From an uncultured Prochlorococcus sp. (GTDB taxonomy: Bacteria; Cyanobacteriota; Cyanobacteriia; PCC-6307; Cyanobiaceae), in the NCBI RefSeq assembly GCF_902616385.1, contig NZ_CACMSM010000003.1, positions 1-64,000 on the forward strand: a stretch of DNA of 64,000 nucleotides, written 5' to 3'. A model generated the notes under the pieces. That model made no database searches. It was given only the letters and a program-made list of their open reading frames with translations, and was not told where the DNA came from. A program made the position numbers and the translations under genes. Numbering within the stretch: position 1 is the stretch's first letter; each line of letters begins with the position of its first letter. Positions 31,696-40,940 of the stretch are shown piece by piece.

Positions 31696-31836
31696 TTAGA
31701 TAAAACCGGGAATGATTTGACCCGTAGTTAAATATGCTCCTACTAGAGCAACAAAACCTAACATTGCGAATCTGCCATTAAGCTTTTCAGCAAAAATTTT
31801 TTCTTTTTCAACTATTTTTGGTTCGTTATTTTTCAT
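31696..31836 (-). CDS. hli: high-light-inducible protein (46 aa; listed ORF start is too long)
   Basis: MKNNEPKIVEKEKIFAEKLNGRFAMLGFVALVGAYLTTGQIIPGFI*. Confidence 0.92.
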   Translation of the reverse strand: MKNNEPKIVEKEKIFAEKLNGRFAMLGFVALVGAYLTTGQIIPGFI

Positions 31837-31943
31837 TAGAACCAGCCTGGAATAATCTGTCCTGTTGTTACGTAGGCACCAACTGCTGCAACGAAACCTA
31901 ACATTGCTGCCCAACCATTAAAACGTTCTGCTTCTGGGGTCAT
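31836..31943 (-). CDS. hli: high-light-inducible protein (35 aa)
   Basis: MTPEAERFNGWAAMLGFVAAVGAYVTTGQIIPGWF*; TAATG overlap with following hli. Confidence 0.9.
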   Translation of the reverse strand: MTPEAERFNGWAAMLGFVAAVGAYVTTGQIIPGWF

Positions 31944-32187
31944 TTTTTTTTGTTTAAATTTGTAAACAAATATAACATATTTATTTAGCAATGTAAAGAA
32001 ACTCAGGGATTATTCTTTTTTTTGTCGTGAAAAGTAAAAAACTGCTACATATATGTGTCGAAATATACCCTTTCGTTGTTTTTATTTTTGTTCTGATTTT
32101 TTAAATTTGAAAAAAAATATAAGCTTTTCACCTTGTTTTTTTAGAGGTATGTCCTCATTTAGAGGTAATTTAAATTAATATTATATG

Positions 32188-32226
32188 AGAGTCAGCTAGT
32201 AGGGATACAGGCTGACTCTTTTTTAT
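32188..32226 (+). terminator. orphan terminator-like hairpin with GGGATAC in loop
   Basis: AGAGTCAGC-tagtagggatacag-GCTGACTCT-TTTTT, with no + strand ORF upstream for several hundred bp. Confidence 0.55.
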
Positions 32227-32307
32227 TAAGAAATTTTGGTTTTTGACTAAAAGTAATTTTTGAATTTAAATAATTGCTATTAATAAATTAGATACATATA
32301 TGAATTC

Positions 32308-32472
32308 ATGTCATTCGCGACCTACTACATGCTTTTAATTTTTGGAAGAATTCCTTCTTTAATGAGTTCTGATTTAATACTTTATGTCTTGCCTGCTCTT
32401 ACAATTTCAATATTATTCTTTAGCCTTAAAATAATGTTTTTCAAGGCTCCTAAATTGAGAAAGGTTAAATAA
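32308..32472 (+). CDS. small TM protein (54 aa)
   Basis: MSFATYYMLLIFGRIPSLMSSDLILYVLPALTISILFFSLKIMFFKAPKLRKVK*. Confidence 0.5.
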   Translation: MSFATYYMLLIFGRIPSLMSSDLILYVLPALTISILFFSLKIMFFKAPKLRKVK

Positions 32473-32514
32473 TCAAGGATTTGAGATTTATTTTTTTACT
32501 GAAGCGCTTAGTTT

Positions 32515-33141
32515 TTGATAATTTTGGATAATAGACTTTTTTTTTCAGCAACTCAGAGAAATAGAGACTGTATTGGTGATGTACTATCCAAAATTATAAA
32601 AAAAGGTTCAGTATTGGAAATCGGAAGTGGCAGTGGTGAACATGGAGTGTTTTTTCAAAAACGATTTCCTGGAATAATTTGGCAAACAAGTGACCCAGAG
32701 TTAGTGCATAGAAAAAGTATAAGTTCTTGGATTGAGTATGAAGACCTATCTAAGAAAATGCCCCAGCCTCTTGAGATTGATGTAGAAAAAATTCCTTGGA
32801 AAATTCCATTGACATTAGCTAATTCTTTGCAAGGAATAGTCTCTATAAATATGATTCATGTAGCAGAGTGGTCTTGTACTGTAGCACTCTTTAGAGAATC
32901 AGGAAAATTACTGAATAAGGGACAATTTTTGATTTTGTATGGGCCATTTAAAATTTGTAATAAGCATACAAGTGAAAGTAATTATTTTTTCGATAATTCA
33001 TTAAAAATGCAAAATGATCTTTGGGGTATTAAAAATCTTGAGGAAGTTTGTTATGAGAGTAAGAAAAATGGTTTTTCTCAAGAGGATATTATTAGTATGC
33101 CTGCAAATAATTTTTCAATAATTTACAGAAAAGTTTATTGA
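32515..33141 (+). CDS. DUF938 (UPF0585-like) SAM-dependent methyltransferase-like protein
   Basis: FFSATQRNRDCIGDVLSKIIKKGSVLEIGSGSGEHGVFFQKRFPGIIWQTSDPE...INMIHVAEWSCTVALFRESGKLLNKGQFLILYGPFK. Confidence 0.88.
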   Translation: MIILDNRLFFSATQRNRDCIGDVLSKIIKKGSVLEIGSGSGEHGVFFQKRFPGIIWQTSDPELVHRKSISSWIEYEDLSKKMPQPLEIDVEKIPWKIPLTLANSLQGIVSINMIHVAEWSCTVALFRESGKLLNKGQFLILYGPFKICNKHTSESNYFFDNSLKMQNDLWGIKNLEEVCYESKKNGFSQEDIISMPANNFSIIYRKVY

Positions 33142-33192
33142 CATGGCAAATACTAATATCAATAAGTTTTTAAAATTCATCTTATTAGATGA

Positions 33193-33354
33193 TCAACCTG
33201 ATAGTTTTTTACTCCATTCTTTATGCTTTTGATCTAAATCTGAAATTTTTTCGCCTAAACTCAACTGTCTTTCCAGTAATTCAACTTTTGTAAGTGTTAT
33301 TTTTTCCGAATAAAATTTAATAGGCTGTTTACCATGTAGATTGTCGCCACTCAT
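33193..33354 (-). CDS. small hypothetical protein (53 aa)
   Basis: MSGDNLHGKQPIKFYSEKITLTKVELLERQLSLGEKISDLDQKHKEWSKKLSG*. Confidence 0.45.
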   Translation of the reverse strand: MSGDNLHGKQPIKFYSEKITLTKVELLERQLSLGEKISDLDQKHKEWSKKLSG

Positions 33355-33461
33355 AGAATTACTAAGCTTGTGAGTATTTTCTAAGATGAAAAATTTGTTA
33401 TTGCTGATTCTTTTATATTTTTTTCAGATTTGCGTAAATTAAAGTGATAAAGAATTGATGC

Positions 33462-34640
33462 TTACTGTGTTTTTAATCCATCATTTTTGTATGAAGATTG
33501 CCATATATATCTTCTTCTCTTGACGTCTGACTTAACAGCAACGCAATTGCAAGCAATATTCCATAAAGCTTTGTGTATTGGATCAGGATTAAATAGATAT
33601 GCTTTTTTAAAGGCTTTTTTAATTAAGACAGTTGCCTTTTTTGCATGATAATGGGGGATCGTTGGACATACATGATGAACGACATGGCTAGAGCCTATAT
33701 TATGGTGAAGAAAATTAAGAACTCTACCGTAAGGCCTATCAATAGATAGAAATGCCCCTCTCATAAAGGAAAATTCCTTATTTGAAAGATGAGGTACATC
33801 TGAATCTGTATGATGAAGCCATGTATAAACTACCAGCCAACAATTAACCACTAATAAAGGGCCAAAATACAGAGAAATTACTGGAAATAATCCATAGTTG
33901 AAGACTAAATAAACAATGCTCAATAATGTCAAACCTACACCAATATCTGATATCCAAACTTTCTTTGCCCATATTGATGGCCATAATGCTTTAGAAAATG
34001 GTTGAATGGGCCAAAAATGATTTGAAGTACCATATTTTACACCTCCTGTACTTCCCGTCAGTAAATAAGCAGGCCAGCCAAATAGAAGATGCAAAACAAG
34101 TTGAAGAATTCCATAATTTTTCTTACCTAAGGAATTTGAAAAATGTAATTCTTTTTCTCCGCCAACTTTTTCTGTAACTCCATTACCTTTAATGACTAAA
34201 GGGACATGAGTTTCTCCATTGGTTATGTTATTTGTGAATCGATGATGAACTGCATGAGAACGCTGCCAAGAAAAATAAGGCACTAGAAGTAATGAATGTA
34301 GTAAATAACCAGTTATAGATTCCAATGTCTTGTTTTTAGAGAACGCTCCATGCCCACATTCATGGGCAATTACCCAGAATCCCATTGCAGTGGTACCTGA
34401 TAGTAATGCGTAAATAATCCAAATTGGGATCATTTTTGGGGTTAATGGAATAGATAAACCTATCGCAACTACTAATGATTGAACTAAAACTGATTGTAAA
34501 AGATACCTCAAAGAAGTTTTGGTATTGCACTTATAATAGTGATCTGGGATGACATCCTGAAATTCTTTTATGCTTGGAATATCTTTATCCTCTATTACAA
34601 GCGCTTGGCCTTTAAGACCTGAAAAATTTATACTACTCAA
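33462..34640 (-). CDS. acyl-lipid fatty acid desaturase (delta-12/DesA-like)
   Basis: His boxes HECGHGAF, HAVHHRFTN, HVVHHVCPTIPHYHA. Confidence 0.9.
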   Translation of the reverse strand: MSSINFSGLKGQALVIEDKDIPSIKEFQDVIPDHYYKCNTKTSLRYLLQSVLVQSLVVAIGLSIPLTPKMIPIWIIYALLSGTTAMGFWVIAHECGHGAFSKNKTLESITGYLLHSLLLVPYFSWQRSHAVHHRFTNNITNGETHVPLVIKGNGVTEKVGGEKELHFSNSLGKKNYGILQLVLHLLFGWPAYLLTGSTGGVKYGTSNHFWPIQPFSKALWPSIWAKKVWISDIGVGLTLLSIVYLVFNYGLFPVISLYFGPLLVVNCWLVVYTWLHHTDSDVPHLSNKEFSFMRGAFLSIDRPYGRVLNFLHHNIGSSHVVHHVCPTIPHYHAKKATVLIKKAFKKAYLFNPDPIHKALWNIACNCVAVKSDVKRRRYIWQSSYKNDGLKTQ

Positions 34641-34889
34641 ATTTTTTTGGTTAAGAATTTTGTTAAATAAACATGAATTTATATGTTCTATTATCTATCA
34701 CAGGATCTCATAATGAAAAGAATTCATAATATTTTTTATTCAGTAAAGTTTCTATGATTTTAATTTCATCTTTAAATAAAACTATTTTACCAAACATTTT
34801 TTATTTCTTTCTTTTATCGCAATCTTATTAATTTTTTTTCTTTCTTTTTTATTCTGATTGTCTTTGCTCTTTTTTAAAGCTTAATTAAT

Positions 34890-35021
34890 TTAAAGACCGC
34901 GTATATACCTCTTAGGTAAACCAGATTGTTTACGAGGCTTTACTAGGATAGGTAAAACAGTAACTCCTACTGTAAAAAGACAGATTGGAGCAACTACCAT
35001 CAATATAGATTCTAGGGACAT
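34890..35021 (-). CDS. small TM protein (43 aa)
   Basis: MSLESILMVVAPICLFTVGVTVLPILVKPRKQSGLPKRYIRGL*. Confidence 0.5.
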   Translation of the reverse strand: MSLESILMVVAPICLFTVGVTVLPILVKPRKQSGLPKRYIRGL

Positions 35022-35210
35022 GAATAATTTTGAATTTATTAATAAATAGCAGGATTTTTTTTTAAAGTCATGCGTATTTATATCTATTTTGTGAGAATAG
35101 ATTCAAAATTTTTATAAATTATTAAGTAAAAAAGAAAAAAAGCTTAAAAAAAAGCAATTTTTTCAAAATTCATCCTATTTAATTAAAAATTATTTAAATA
35201 TTGATTAGTT

Positions 35211-35351
35211 ATGGATCAAGAAAAAAATTGGATGCTTATGACTTATTATTGTCCAACTCATGGTGATTCAGGATTAGTAAAACCGATTCAACTAACAAAA
35301 AGAGAAATTAGTAAAACATTCTTAAAAAAAGGTAGGGGTTCTAAAAATTAA
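35211..35351 (+). CDS. microprotein (46 aa)
   Basis: MDQEKNWMLMTYYCPTHGDSGLVKPIQLTKREISKTFLKKGRGSKN*. Confidence 0.5.
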   Translation: MDQEKNWMLMTYYCPTHGDSGLVKPIQLTKREISKTFLKKGRGSKN

Positions 35352-35481
35352 TTTTTAGAATAAAAATATAGTTTTATGAAAATGTTCTAAATATTGATTG
35401 AAATCTGATTAATTAGAATCCTACAAAAATCCAATAAGTTGCTTTTTTATCAGCAGTATTAAAAATATTGAGAAATATATC

Positions 35482-35634
35482 TTAATTTGTATCAAAATCG
35501 CATGTTAATTCACATTGATTAAGATCATGTGATGATATCTTATCTAAAATTCTTAACATATCAATTTCGGAAAGCTCTCCATTCGAGTTCCATTTTAAAG
35601 TTGTTTTCCTTTGAGGTGAATTTTTTTTATTCAT
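35482..35634 (-). CDS. microprotein with single CX3C (50 aa)
   Basis: MNKKNSPQRKTTLKWNSNGELSEIDMLRILDKISSHDLNQCELTCDFDTN*; start overlaps stop of the twin-CX3C ORF. Confidence 0.5.
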   Translation of the reverse strand: MNKKNSPQRKTTLKWNSNGELSEIDMLRILDKISSHDLNQCELTCDFDTN

Positions 35635-35836
35635 TTTGATCACCTCCCTTTAAATGAACTTCTAAACAACGAGTAATACATTCTTGATGACCATCTACAA
35701 TACTGCATTCAGTAATACACTCGAAATATGAATTAATAGAATCTATTTCTGTATTCTGGTTGGTAGAAACAAATGAATCATTCATAATATTCTTGGATTT
35801 ATTTGGAATAGAGATATAGCACGAATTTATGTTCAA
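35627..35836 (-). CDS. twin-CX3C microprotein (69 aa, or about 52 aa from the internal MNDSF start)
   Basis: SYFECITECSIVDGHQECITRCLEVHLKGGDQNE*. Confidence 0.6.
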   Translation of the reverse strand: MNINSCYISIPNKSKNIMNDSFVSTNQNTEIDSINSYFECITECSIVDGHQECITRCLEVHLKGGDQNE

Positions 35837-36073
35837 TAATTTAATTTATTAAGTGAATCAGAAAAAATAAGTATTATTTACTAAATTATTTTTGCAACAG
35901 GTTTACCTTGAAAAAGATAGTAATATCCTTCTTTTAAAACATAAAAGTAAAAAATAATTTTGATTATTTAATAATAATTTATAAGGTAATATTCTTAAAA
36001 AATCAGCATAAAGACTGATTTACTTTTCAGTAATTTAGTTAGATGATTAAAAAGTACACTTTTAGATTTTCAA

Positions 36074-36226
36074 ATGAAATCATTAATTACTTGGCTTTCG
36101 AAAATGTTAGAGAGTATGGCAAATGCTTTTATGCATCCTTTAAAGAATGATATGCCTCCATCTATTGGTACTCATGCATATAGCAGTGTTCCTTTAAAAA
36201 GAAAATTTAGAAGAAGGTTGAATTAG
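36074..36226 (+). CDS. small hypothetical protein (50 aa)
   Basis: MKSLITWLSKMLESMANAFMHPLKNDMPPSIGTHAYSSVPLKRKFRRRLN*. Confidence 0.45.
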   Translation: MKSLITWLSKMLESMANAFMHPLKNDMPPSIGTHAYSSVPLKRKFRRRLN

Positions 36227-36229
36227 GTA

Positions 36230-37336
36230 TTAATTTATTGGAATTAATTTTTCATTTTTATTATCCCAAATAATATATTTGAAGCAGTTTGAAAAATCGC
36301 TCAATTTTAAGAATTTTGATTGTTGGAGTAAATGAATGTTTGCTTTATGACAAGCTCTTAAGTTGTAATTTGGTATTCTCTCAGAGAGATGGTGAATGCT
36401 GTGGAAGGATATATCTGCTAAAAACCAATTGAGCCAATCAGGGATATCTAAATTGCTACTACCTAATATAGCTCCATCGATGAGATCCCAATTTTTTGTA
36501 TTTTTTGCATATGCATTTTCGTAGTTATGTTGTACAAAAAAAACACATATTAAAATTGCTGCTGATAAGGTTAATATAATGGAATAAAACGATAAGAAAA
36601 AAACTAACCCCAACCATTTACACATAAAAATCCACCCCATTATTACTACTAGGTTATTGATTATTAATTCACATAGTTCACTAAAATTATCTCCATAATC
36701 AGAAAAAGGTGGTTTTACTCTTGAATTAATAACTAATAGTTGAGAAATATCTCTTTTGTTTATTTTGATAAAAGTCTCTTCCAATATATCTTTAATGAAA
36801 TTAAAAATAATAATAAATAGTCCTAATCTAGGTTTTAAAACTAAGTAAAAAAAACCGCCAGGGAAAAGCATCATCCAGTTTCGACTTACTTTATAAAATA
36901 TTTGCTCTCTTTTTGTAAGAGATTCATAGTCTTCAAGACTTAAGACATCTATCGGCCCTTTGTAAATTTCCCAGTTTCCATTATTTCTATGATGAAATGC
37001 ATGATCAATTGACCATGACTTCTGGGGAATACCATTAACCAAGCCAAGTAAAAATCCAAAAAAGCGGTTTAATTTCCGTTTTGTAAAAAGAGAATTATGA
37101 CCGCAATCATGCATTAATGAGAATGTTCGAGAAGAGAACAGAGTTAGAAGAACTATAAAAGGCACCAATAGGAATCCTTTAATCAATAATGGAAAAGGTT
37201 GAATTATTATTTGGTGGACAATTAACCAAATAGAAATCATTGGGAAGATGGTAGAAATAATTTGATAACAAGCTCTAAAATTATTTCTTTTTAAAAATGG
37301 CCTTATTAAAAAATCTCTTCTATTTACTTTAAGCAT
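36230..37336 (-). CDS. fatty acid desaturase family protein
   Basis: His boxes HDCGHNSLF, DHAFHHRNNG, SFHSIHHLSERIPNYNLRACH. Confidence 0.85.
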   Translation of the reverse strand: MLKVNRRDFLIRPFLKRNNFRACYQIISTIFPMISIWLIVHQIIIQPFPLLIKGFLLVPFIVLLTLFSSRTFSLMHDCGHNSLFTKRKLNRFFGFLLGLVNGIPQKSWSIDHAFHHRNNGNWEIYKGPIDVLSLEDYESLTKREQIFYKVSRNWMMLFPGGFFYLVLKPRLGLFIIIFNFIKDILEETFIKINKRDISQLLVINSRVKPPFSDYGDNFSELCELIINNLVVIMGWIFMCKWLGLVFFLSFYSIILTLSAAILICVFFVQHNYENAYAKNTKNWDLIDGAILGSSNLDIPDWLNWFLADISFHSIHHLSERIPNYNLRACHKANIHLLQQSKFLKLSDFSNCFKYIIWDNKNEKLIPIN

Positions 37337-37369
37337 ATTCCACTTTTTATTTTTTTTGATACTAACAAT

Positions 37370-37452
37370 TTTTAAAAAGTATTGATTATTTAATAAACAA
37401 TAAAACTTTTAAAAAGTATTGATTATTTAATAAACAATAAAACTTTTAAAAA
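37370..37452. repeat. 37-bp tandem repeat, about 2.25 copies
   Basis: TTTTAAAAAGTATTGATTATTTAATAAACAATAAAAC at 37370 and 37407, partial at 37444. Confidence 0.9.
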
Positions 37453-37457
37453 TCATA

Positions 37458-37613
37458 CTAGAGAATAAATTCTTTAGACATAGTTCTCAATTGATCTAGA
37501 TTTAATCTTTCTAAGTAATTTTTAAAATCACTAAGATTCTTAGTAGAGTCAGAATTTTTGCTCTCGTAAAGAAGACTATTAGAAATTAACTCAATAAGAT
37601 GATCTTTATCCAT
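37458..37613 (-). CDS. small hypothetical protein (51 aa)
   Basis: MDKDHLIELISNSLLYESKNSDSTKNLSDFKNYLERLNLDQLRTMSKEFIL*. Confidence 0.5.
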   Translation of the reverse strand: MDKDHLIELISNSLLYESKNSDSTKNLSDFKNYLERLNLDQLRTMSKEFIL

Positions 37614-37698
37614 AACTCCTTATAGACCAAAATTCCTGTTTAAAAAATTAAGGTCTTGAATTCGAGATCATATACTCATCTCTATTTAAGAGTTATTT

Positions 37699-37917
37699 TT
37701 ATAAATTTTTTAATTCTTGTTCTATTTTTTCTAATCTTTCATTTAATTCTTTTTGTTCTTCAATTAAGGATTTTTTCTTTTCTGCACGCTCTTTGTTTAA
37801 AGGAGAATTGAAATATTTTTGGTAAGAGACAAAAAAAACTGCTATCGCTACTGCAATGCCAAGAGAACCAATTATTAAAATTGGAGATGAAGGAAAGTCG
37901 TAAAATGGAATTGACAA
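37699..37917 (-). CDS. small TM plus coiled-coil protein
   Basis: One TM, then KERAEKKKSLIEEQKELNERLEKIEQELKNL. Confidence 0.6.
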   Translation of the reverse strand: MSIPFYDFPSSPILIIGSLGIAVAIAVFFVSYQKYFNSPLNKERAEKKKSLIEEQKELNERLEKIEQELKNL

Positions 37918-38126
37918 TGTACTTTACTAAAAATAAATTCTAGCTATCTCATAAACAAAAAAATGAGTAATAAATACTTATTCTTTAAAAAGCTTTATGG
38001 TAATTATGCTAGTTATTTTGTAAAAAATAAATAAGGTTAATCTTTAATTGTTTTTTTAAAATAAGTATTTGTACAGCTGTCAAAGAATGAATAACTAATA
38101 ATGATTAAACTAGTAAAAATTTTTTC

Positions 38127-38444
38127 ATGAAGAAAATCATAAATAAAAAACGTAATAAAAATGAACCATGGTTTAAATGGTTAACAAGAGAACTTAATTC
38201 TTATGAAGCTTTTCAGTATTTCGAATCAGGCAAGAATCCACAAGATGTAGCAGAGGATTTTATTTCTAGAAATAGTACTGCTATTTCAGAAGTTTTCGAG
38301 AATTTTGATGAAGAAGATAAAGATACACTCGATCAGTTTCTTAAATTAACCGAATGCGAGATGCATGTGTTTAGAATTCTTGAAAAACAAATAGAGTTAA
38401 GAAACAAGGTAAGATTTGTAGATTTTAAAAAAAGAAAAAAATGA
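38127..38444 (+). CDS. hypothetical protein, paralogue of 48893-49159
   Basis: GKNPQDVAEDFISRNSTAISEVFENFDEEDKDTLDQFLKLTECEMHVFRILEK. Confidence 0.65.
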   Translation: MKKIINKKRNKNEPWFKWLTRELNSYEAFQYFESGKNPQDVAEDFISRNSTAISEVFENFDEEDKDTLDQFLKLTECEMHVFRILEKQIELRNKVRFVDFKKRKK

Positions 38445-38455
38445 GGAGTTAATTT

Positions 38456-38791
38456 TTATATAAGTTTATTTTTCCCATTACCAGTCTTACCAAACCCTAG
38501 CCAGATGAACCACAAGATCCATCCGAAGATAGGTATTAAATTAATAAAGATCCATTTCCAATCTTTACCAAAGTCTCTGATTCTTCTTATATCAATAGCT
38601 ATTTGAGGAATGACACAAACTAATCCATAAGCATTGAATCCAAACGTTTTTAAAAATATTGGGATAGTTAGTAAAGAAATTATAAGATTCGCTAATTGAA
38701 CTAACCACCAGTCTGATCGAGATGTGAATCCTTTGAATTCTGTAGCTTTAATCCAAAACTCTTTATATGCATTAAAAAAGTTATTAAGCAT
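38456..38791 (-). CDS. DUF805 family membrane protein
   Basis: FFNAYKEFWIKATEFKGFTSRSDWWLVQLANLIISLL...RRIRDFGKDWKWIFINLIPIFGWILWFIWLGFGKTG. Confidence 0.9.
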   Translation of the reverse strand: MLNNFFNAYKEFWIKATEFKGFTSRSDWWLVQLANLIISLLTIPIFLKTFGFNAYGLVCVIPQIAIDIRRIRDFGKDWKWIFINLIPIFGWILWFIWLGFGKTGNGKNKLI

Positions 38792-38859
38792 TTATTAAAA
38801 AATCAAAGAATTTAATACTATCAATTTAATCTTAAATTTCTCAAAATGTTTTTTATTTA

Positions 38860-39024
38860 CTAAATAGGATCAAATAAATTCATATCATTTGAATCTTGTT
38901 TTGGGAGCTCATCTCGATTTGGTAATGAACAGAATCCGTCTTTGCAAATCATTTTTTCTTTTTCAATACTTGCAGTTTCTGAGAATATATTTTTGTTATT
39001 GTTATTTGAAGATTCTTTCAGCAT
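38860..39024 (-). CDS. microprotein with CKDGFCSLP motif (54 aa)
   Basis: MLKESSNNNNKNIFSETASIEKEKMICKDGFCSLPNRDELPKQDSNDMNLFDPI*. Confidence 0.5.
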   Translation of the reverse strand: MLKESSNNNNKNIFSETASIEKEKMICKDGFCSLPNRDELPKQDSNDMNLFDPI

Positions 39025-39635
39025 TTATATAAAAAAATTAAATCCAATATTAAATTAATAACTCAATTAATTTTGATAAGCAATAAATTTAATATAAATT
39101 ATTTATTTACTTTTTTTGATTTGGTAAGTCTCTCCAAAACAGCGCCATTATATAAATGAATAAAGATATAGAACAAATATAAAGTAAAGAATTTAGATGC
39201 ATTTTTATTTATTAATTTAATAACAAAGAGGGCCTTTCATAAAAATAGGATTTCAACAGATTGGTAATTTTTTGACTTAGCATTCAAACAAATTCTAGTA
39301 TTTATTTAAGTTTTTTATGCTTTATCCCAAACTTTGAGAAGGAAAAGTTTTTTCAATTCTTGGAATATATCTATTTAGTTAGTAAAACTTATAAATCTAA
39401 GAGTTTTATAAATATAATCAAATTCTACACTTTTAAATGTTTTTGTATTTCACGATCTATCCTTATTTATTTCTGTTAAAGCTTTTCTACCCTCCTTCAG
39501 GGTTCTTAAGACAAGCCAAGTAAGAGACGAAATAATAATAATTGTAAGGGTTATTAGGGAAATGTGGGTTGTATCAATATTGTTAATCAATTTACTGAAA
39601 TTTTTCAGAAGTTTTAATTTAAATCCATAAAAACT

Positions 39636-39815
39636 TCAAACGTCAGATCTAGAGTAAGCAGGTATTAGCATTCCGCCGTCTTGATCATCGTTATCATCAT
39701 CAAAGCCTCCCCCGAGAAGTAACTCAATGATTACAAGTACAGCTATTGGATAAAGACACCATAATATTGCTGTAAAAGGACTTACTACGGAAGAGGATGA
39801 GAAGAATTCTGTCAT
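39636..39815 (-). CDS. TM microprotein with DDDNDDQDGG tail (59 aa)
   Basis: MTEFFSSSSVVSPFTAILWCLYPIAVLVIIELLLGGGFDDDNDDQDGGMLIPAYSRSDV*. Confidence 0.6.
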   Translation of the reverse strand: MTEFFSSSSVVSPFTAILWCLYPIAVLVIIELLLGGGFDDDNDDQDGGMLIPAYSRSDV

Positions 39816-40088
39816 GGGTAAATATTAATCTAAAGAAACAACAATTGTGGATCCTAAGTTATTTCTATATTTCTCCAAATATTTTTTAAACTTTATCTGT
39901 CGCACGATAAATCTTTGGCATTTATTGATGTTTTTATTCTTCTATATGAATTTGAATAATAATTTTGTTGAACCTACTTAGAAACTAATAATGACATAAT
40001 GAATCGCGTAATTGTTATTTTTTATACTTAACAAAAATTATACAATTTTGATTCAAAAACTATTATTTATCTTAATTTTATAAATTCT

Positions 40089-40220
40089 ATGTTTTCTTTC
40101 ACTTTTGATCCTTTGGCTGCGATATTTGGTATATCAGGAATTGTAGGCTTCTTTTTCTTCGTTTCTGCTGCTAAGGGAACTTCCAGTATCAATACAAAAC
40201 CAAAAAAGGAATTAGATTAG
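40089..40220 (+). CDS. small TM protein (43 aa)
   Basis: MFSFTFDPLAAIFGISGIVGFFFFVSAAKGTSSINTKPKKELD*. Confidence 0.5.
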   Translation: MFSFTFDPLAAIFGISGIVGFFFFVSAAKGTSSINTKPKKELD

Positions 40221-40284
40221 AACTTATTCTGTCAGAAAACTAAATTGAAATTTTAAATTTAGTTTTTAAAAAGCTTGTTAATTA

Positions 40285-40455
40285 CTACTTATTCCATTGT
40301 TTAGAAATAAATTCAAGAAAATCTTTTAGATCCTCTTCAGGACAATTTGTTTGTTTTTGTAAATCAAAGCAAATTTGCTTAATATTTTCGAAGGCCTTTT
40401 TTACTAGTTCGTTTTTTTCAATAACTTCAAAATATTCTTGATCAGTAAAAGGCAT
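40285..40455 (-). CDS. small hypothetical protein (56 aa)
   Basis: MPFTDQEYFEVIEKNELVKKAFENIKQICFDLQKQTNCPEEDLKDFLEFISKQWNK*. Confidence 0.5.
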   Translation of the reverse strand: MPFTDQEYFEVIEKNELVKKAFENIKQICFDLQKQTNCPEEDLKDFLEFISKQWNK

Positions 40456-40546
40456 AATATTAGTTTCCTTCTTAAAAATTATTTATTAACTATATTTTAT
40501 CTACATTGACTTAACAGTAAAGAAGAAAAAATCTTTTTTCTTAGAT

Positions 40547-40822
40547 TTAGCTACCCAATCGATAATGTTTTTTAATACTTTTGGTTACTTCCCATTCGCA
40601 GTTAAGTCCAGCAGGAAACTCAACTAGATCTCCAGCTTTAATCTCGTAAATGTCACCGTTTTGGGTACTTATTTTCGCTTGACCTTCAATAATTAAGCAA
40701 ATTTCCTTATCATCGTAATTCCATTGAAATTTGCTTGGCTCACATTCCCAAATAGGCCAACTTTTTATTCCATACTGAATTATTACGCTTGCACTACAGG
40801 GGGAAGATATTAGAACTTTCAC
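40547..40822 (-). CDS. DUF861-type cupin protein
   Basis: WPIWECEPSKFQWNYDDKEICLIIEGQAKISTQNGDIYEIKAGDLVEFPAGLNCEWEV. Confidence 0.82.
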   Translation of the reverse strand: MKVLISSPCSASVIIQYGIKSWPIWECEPSKFQWNYDDKEICLIIEGQAKISTQNGDIYEIKAGDLVEFPAGLNCEWEVTKSIKKHYRLGS

Positions 40823-40940
40823 GAAATAGTTCGGGTGGTTTTTTCATTTTACAAATAAAAGAAATATTTATTTTAGAGAATGTGTATTTCTTTACTGTCT
40901 TTTATTTTTTTTCGTTTATCATAAAAAAAATTTCTAATTT

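Noticed and set aside
37370-37452. Possible CRISPR array
   Set aside because: Units are contiguous tandem copies without spacers, and there are no cas genes.
39465-39600. Minus-strand TM peptide frame (INNIDTTHISLITLTIIIISSLTWLVLRTLKEGRKALTEINKD)
   Set aside because: No ATG/GTG start found; only a possible TTG. Too weak to call as a CDS.
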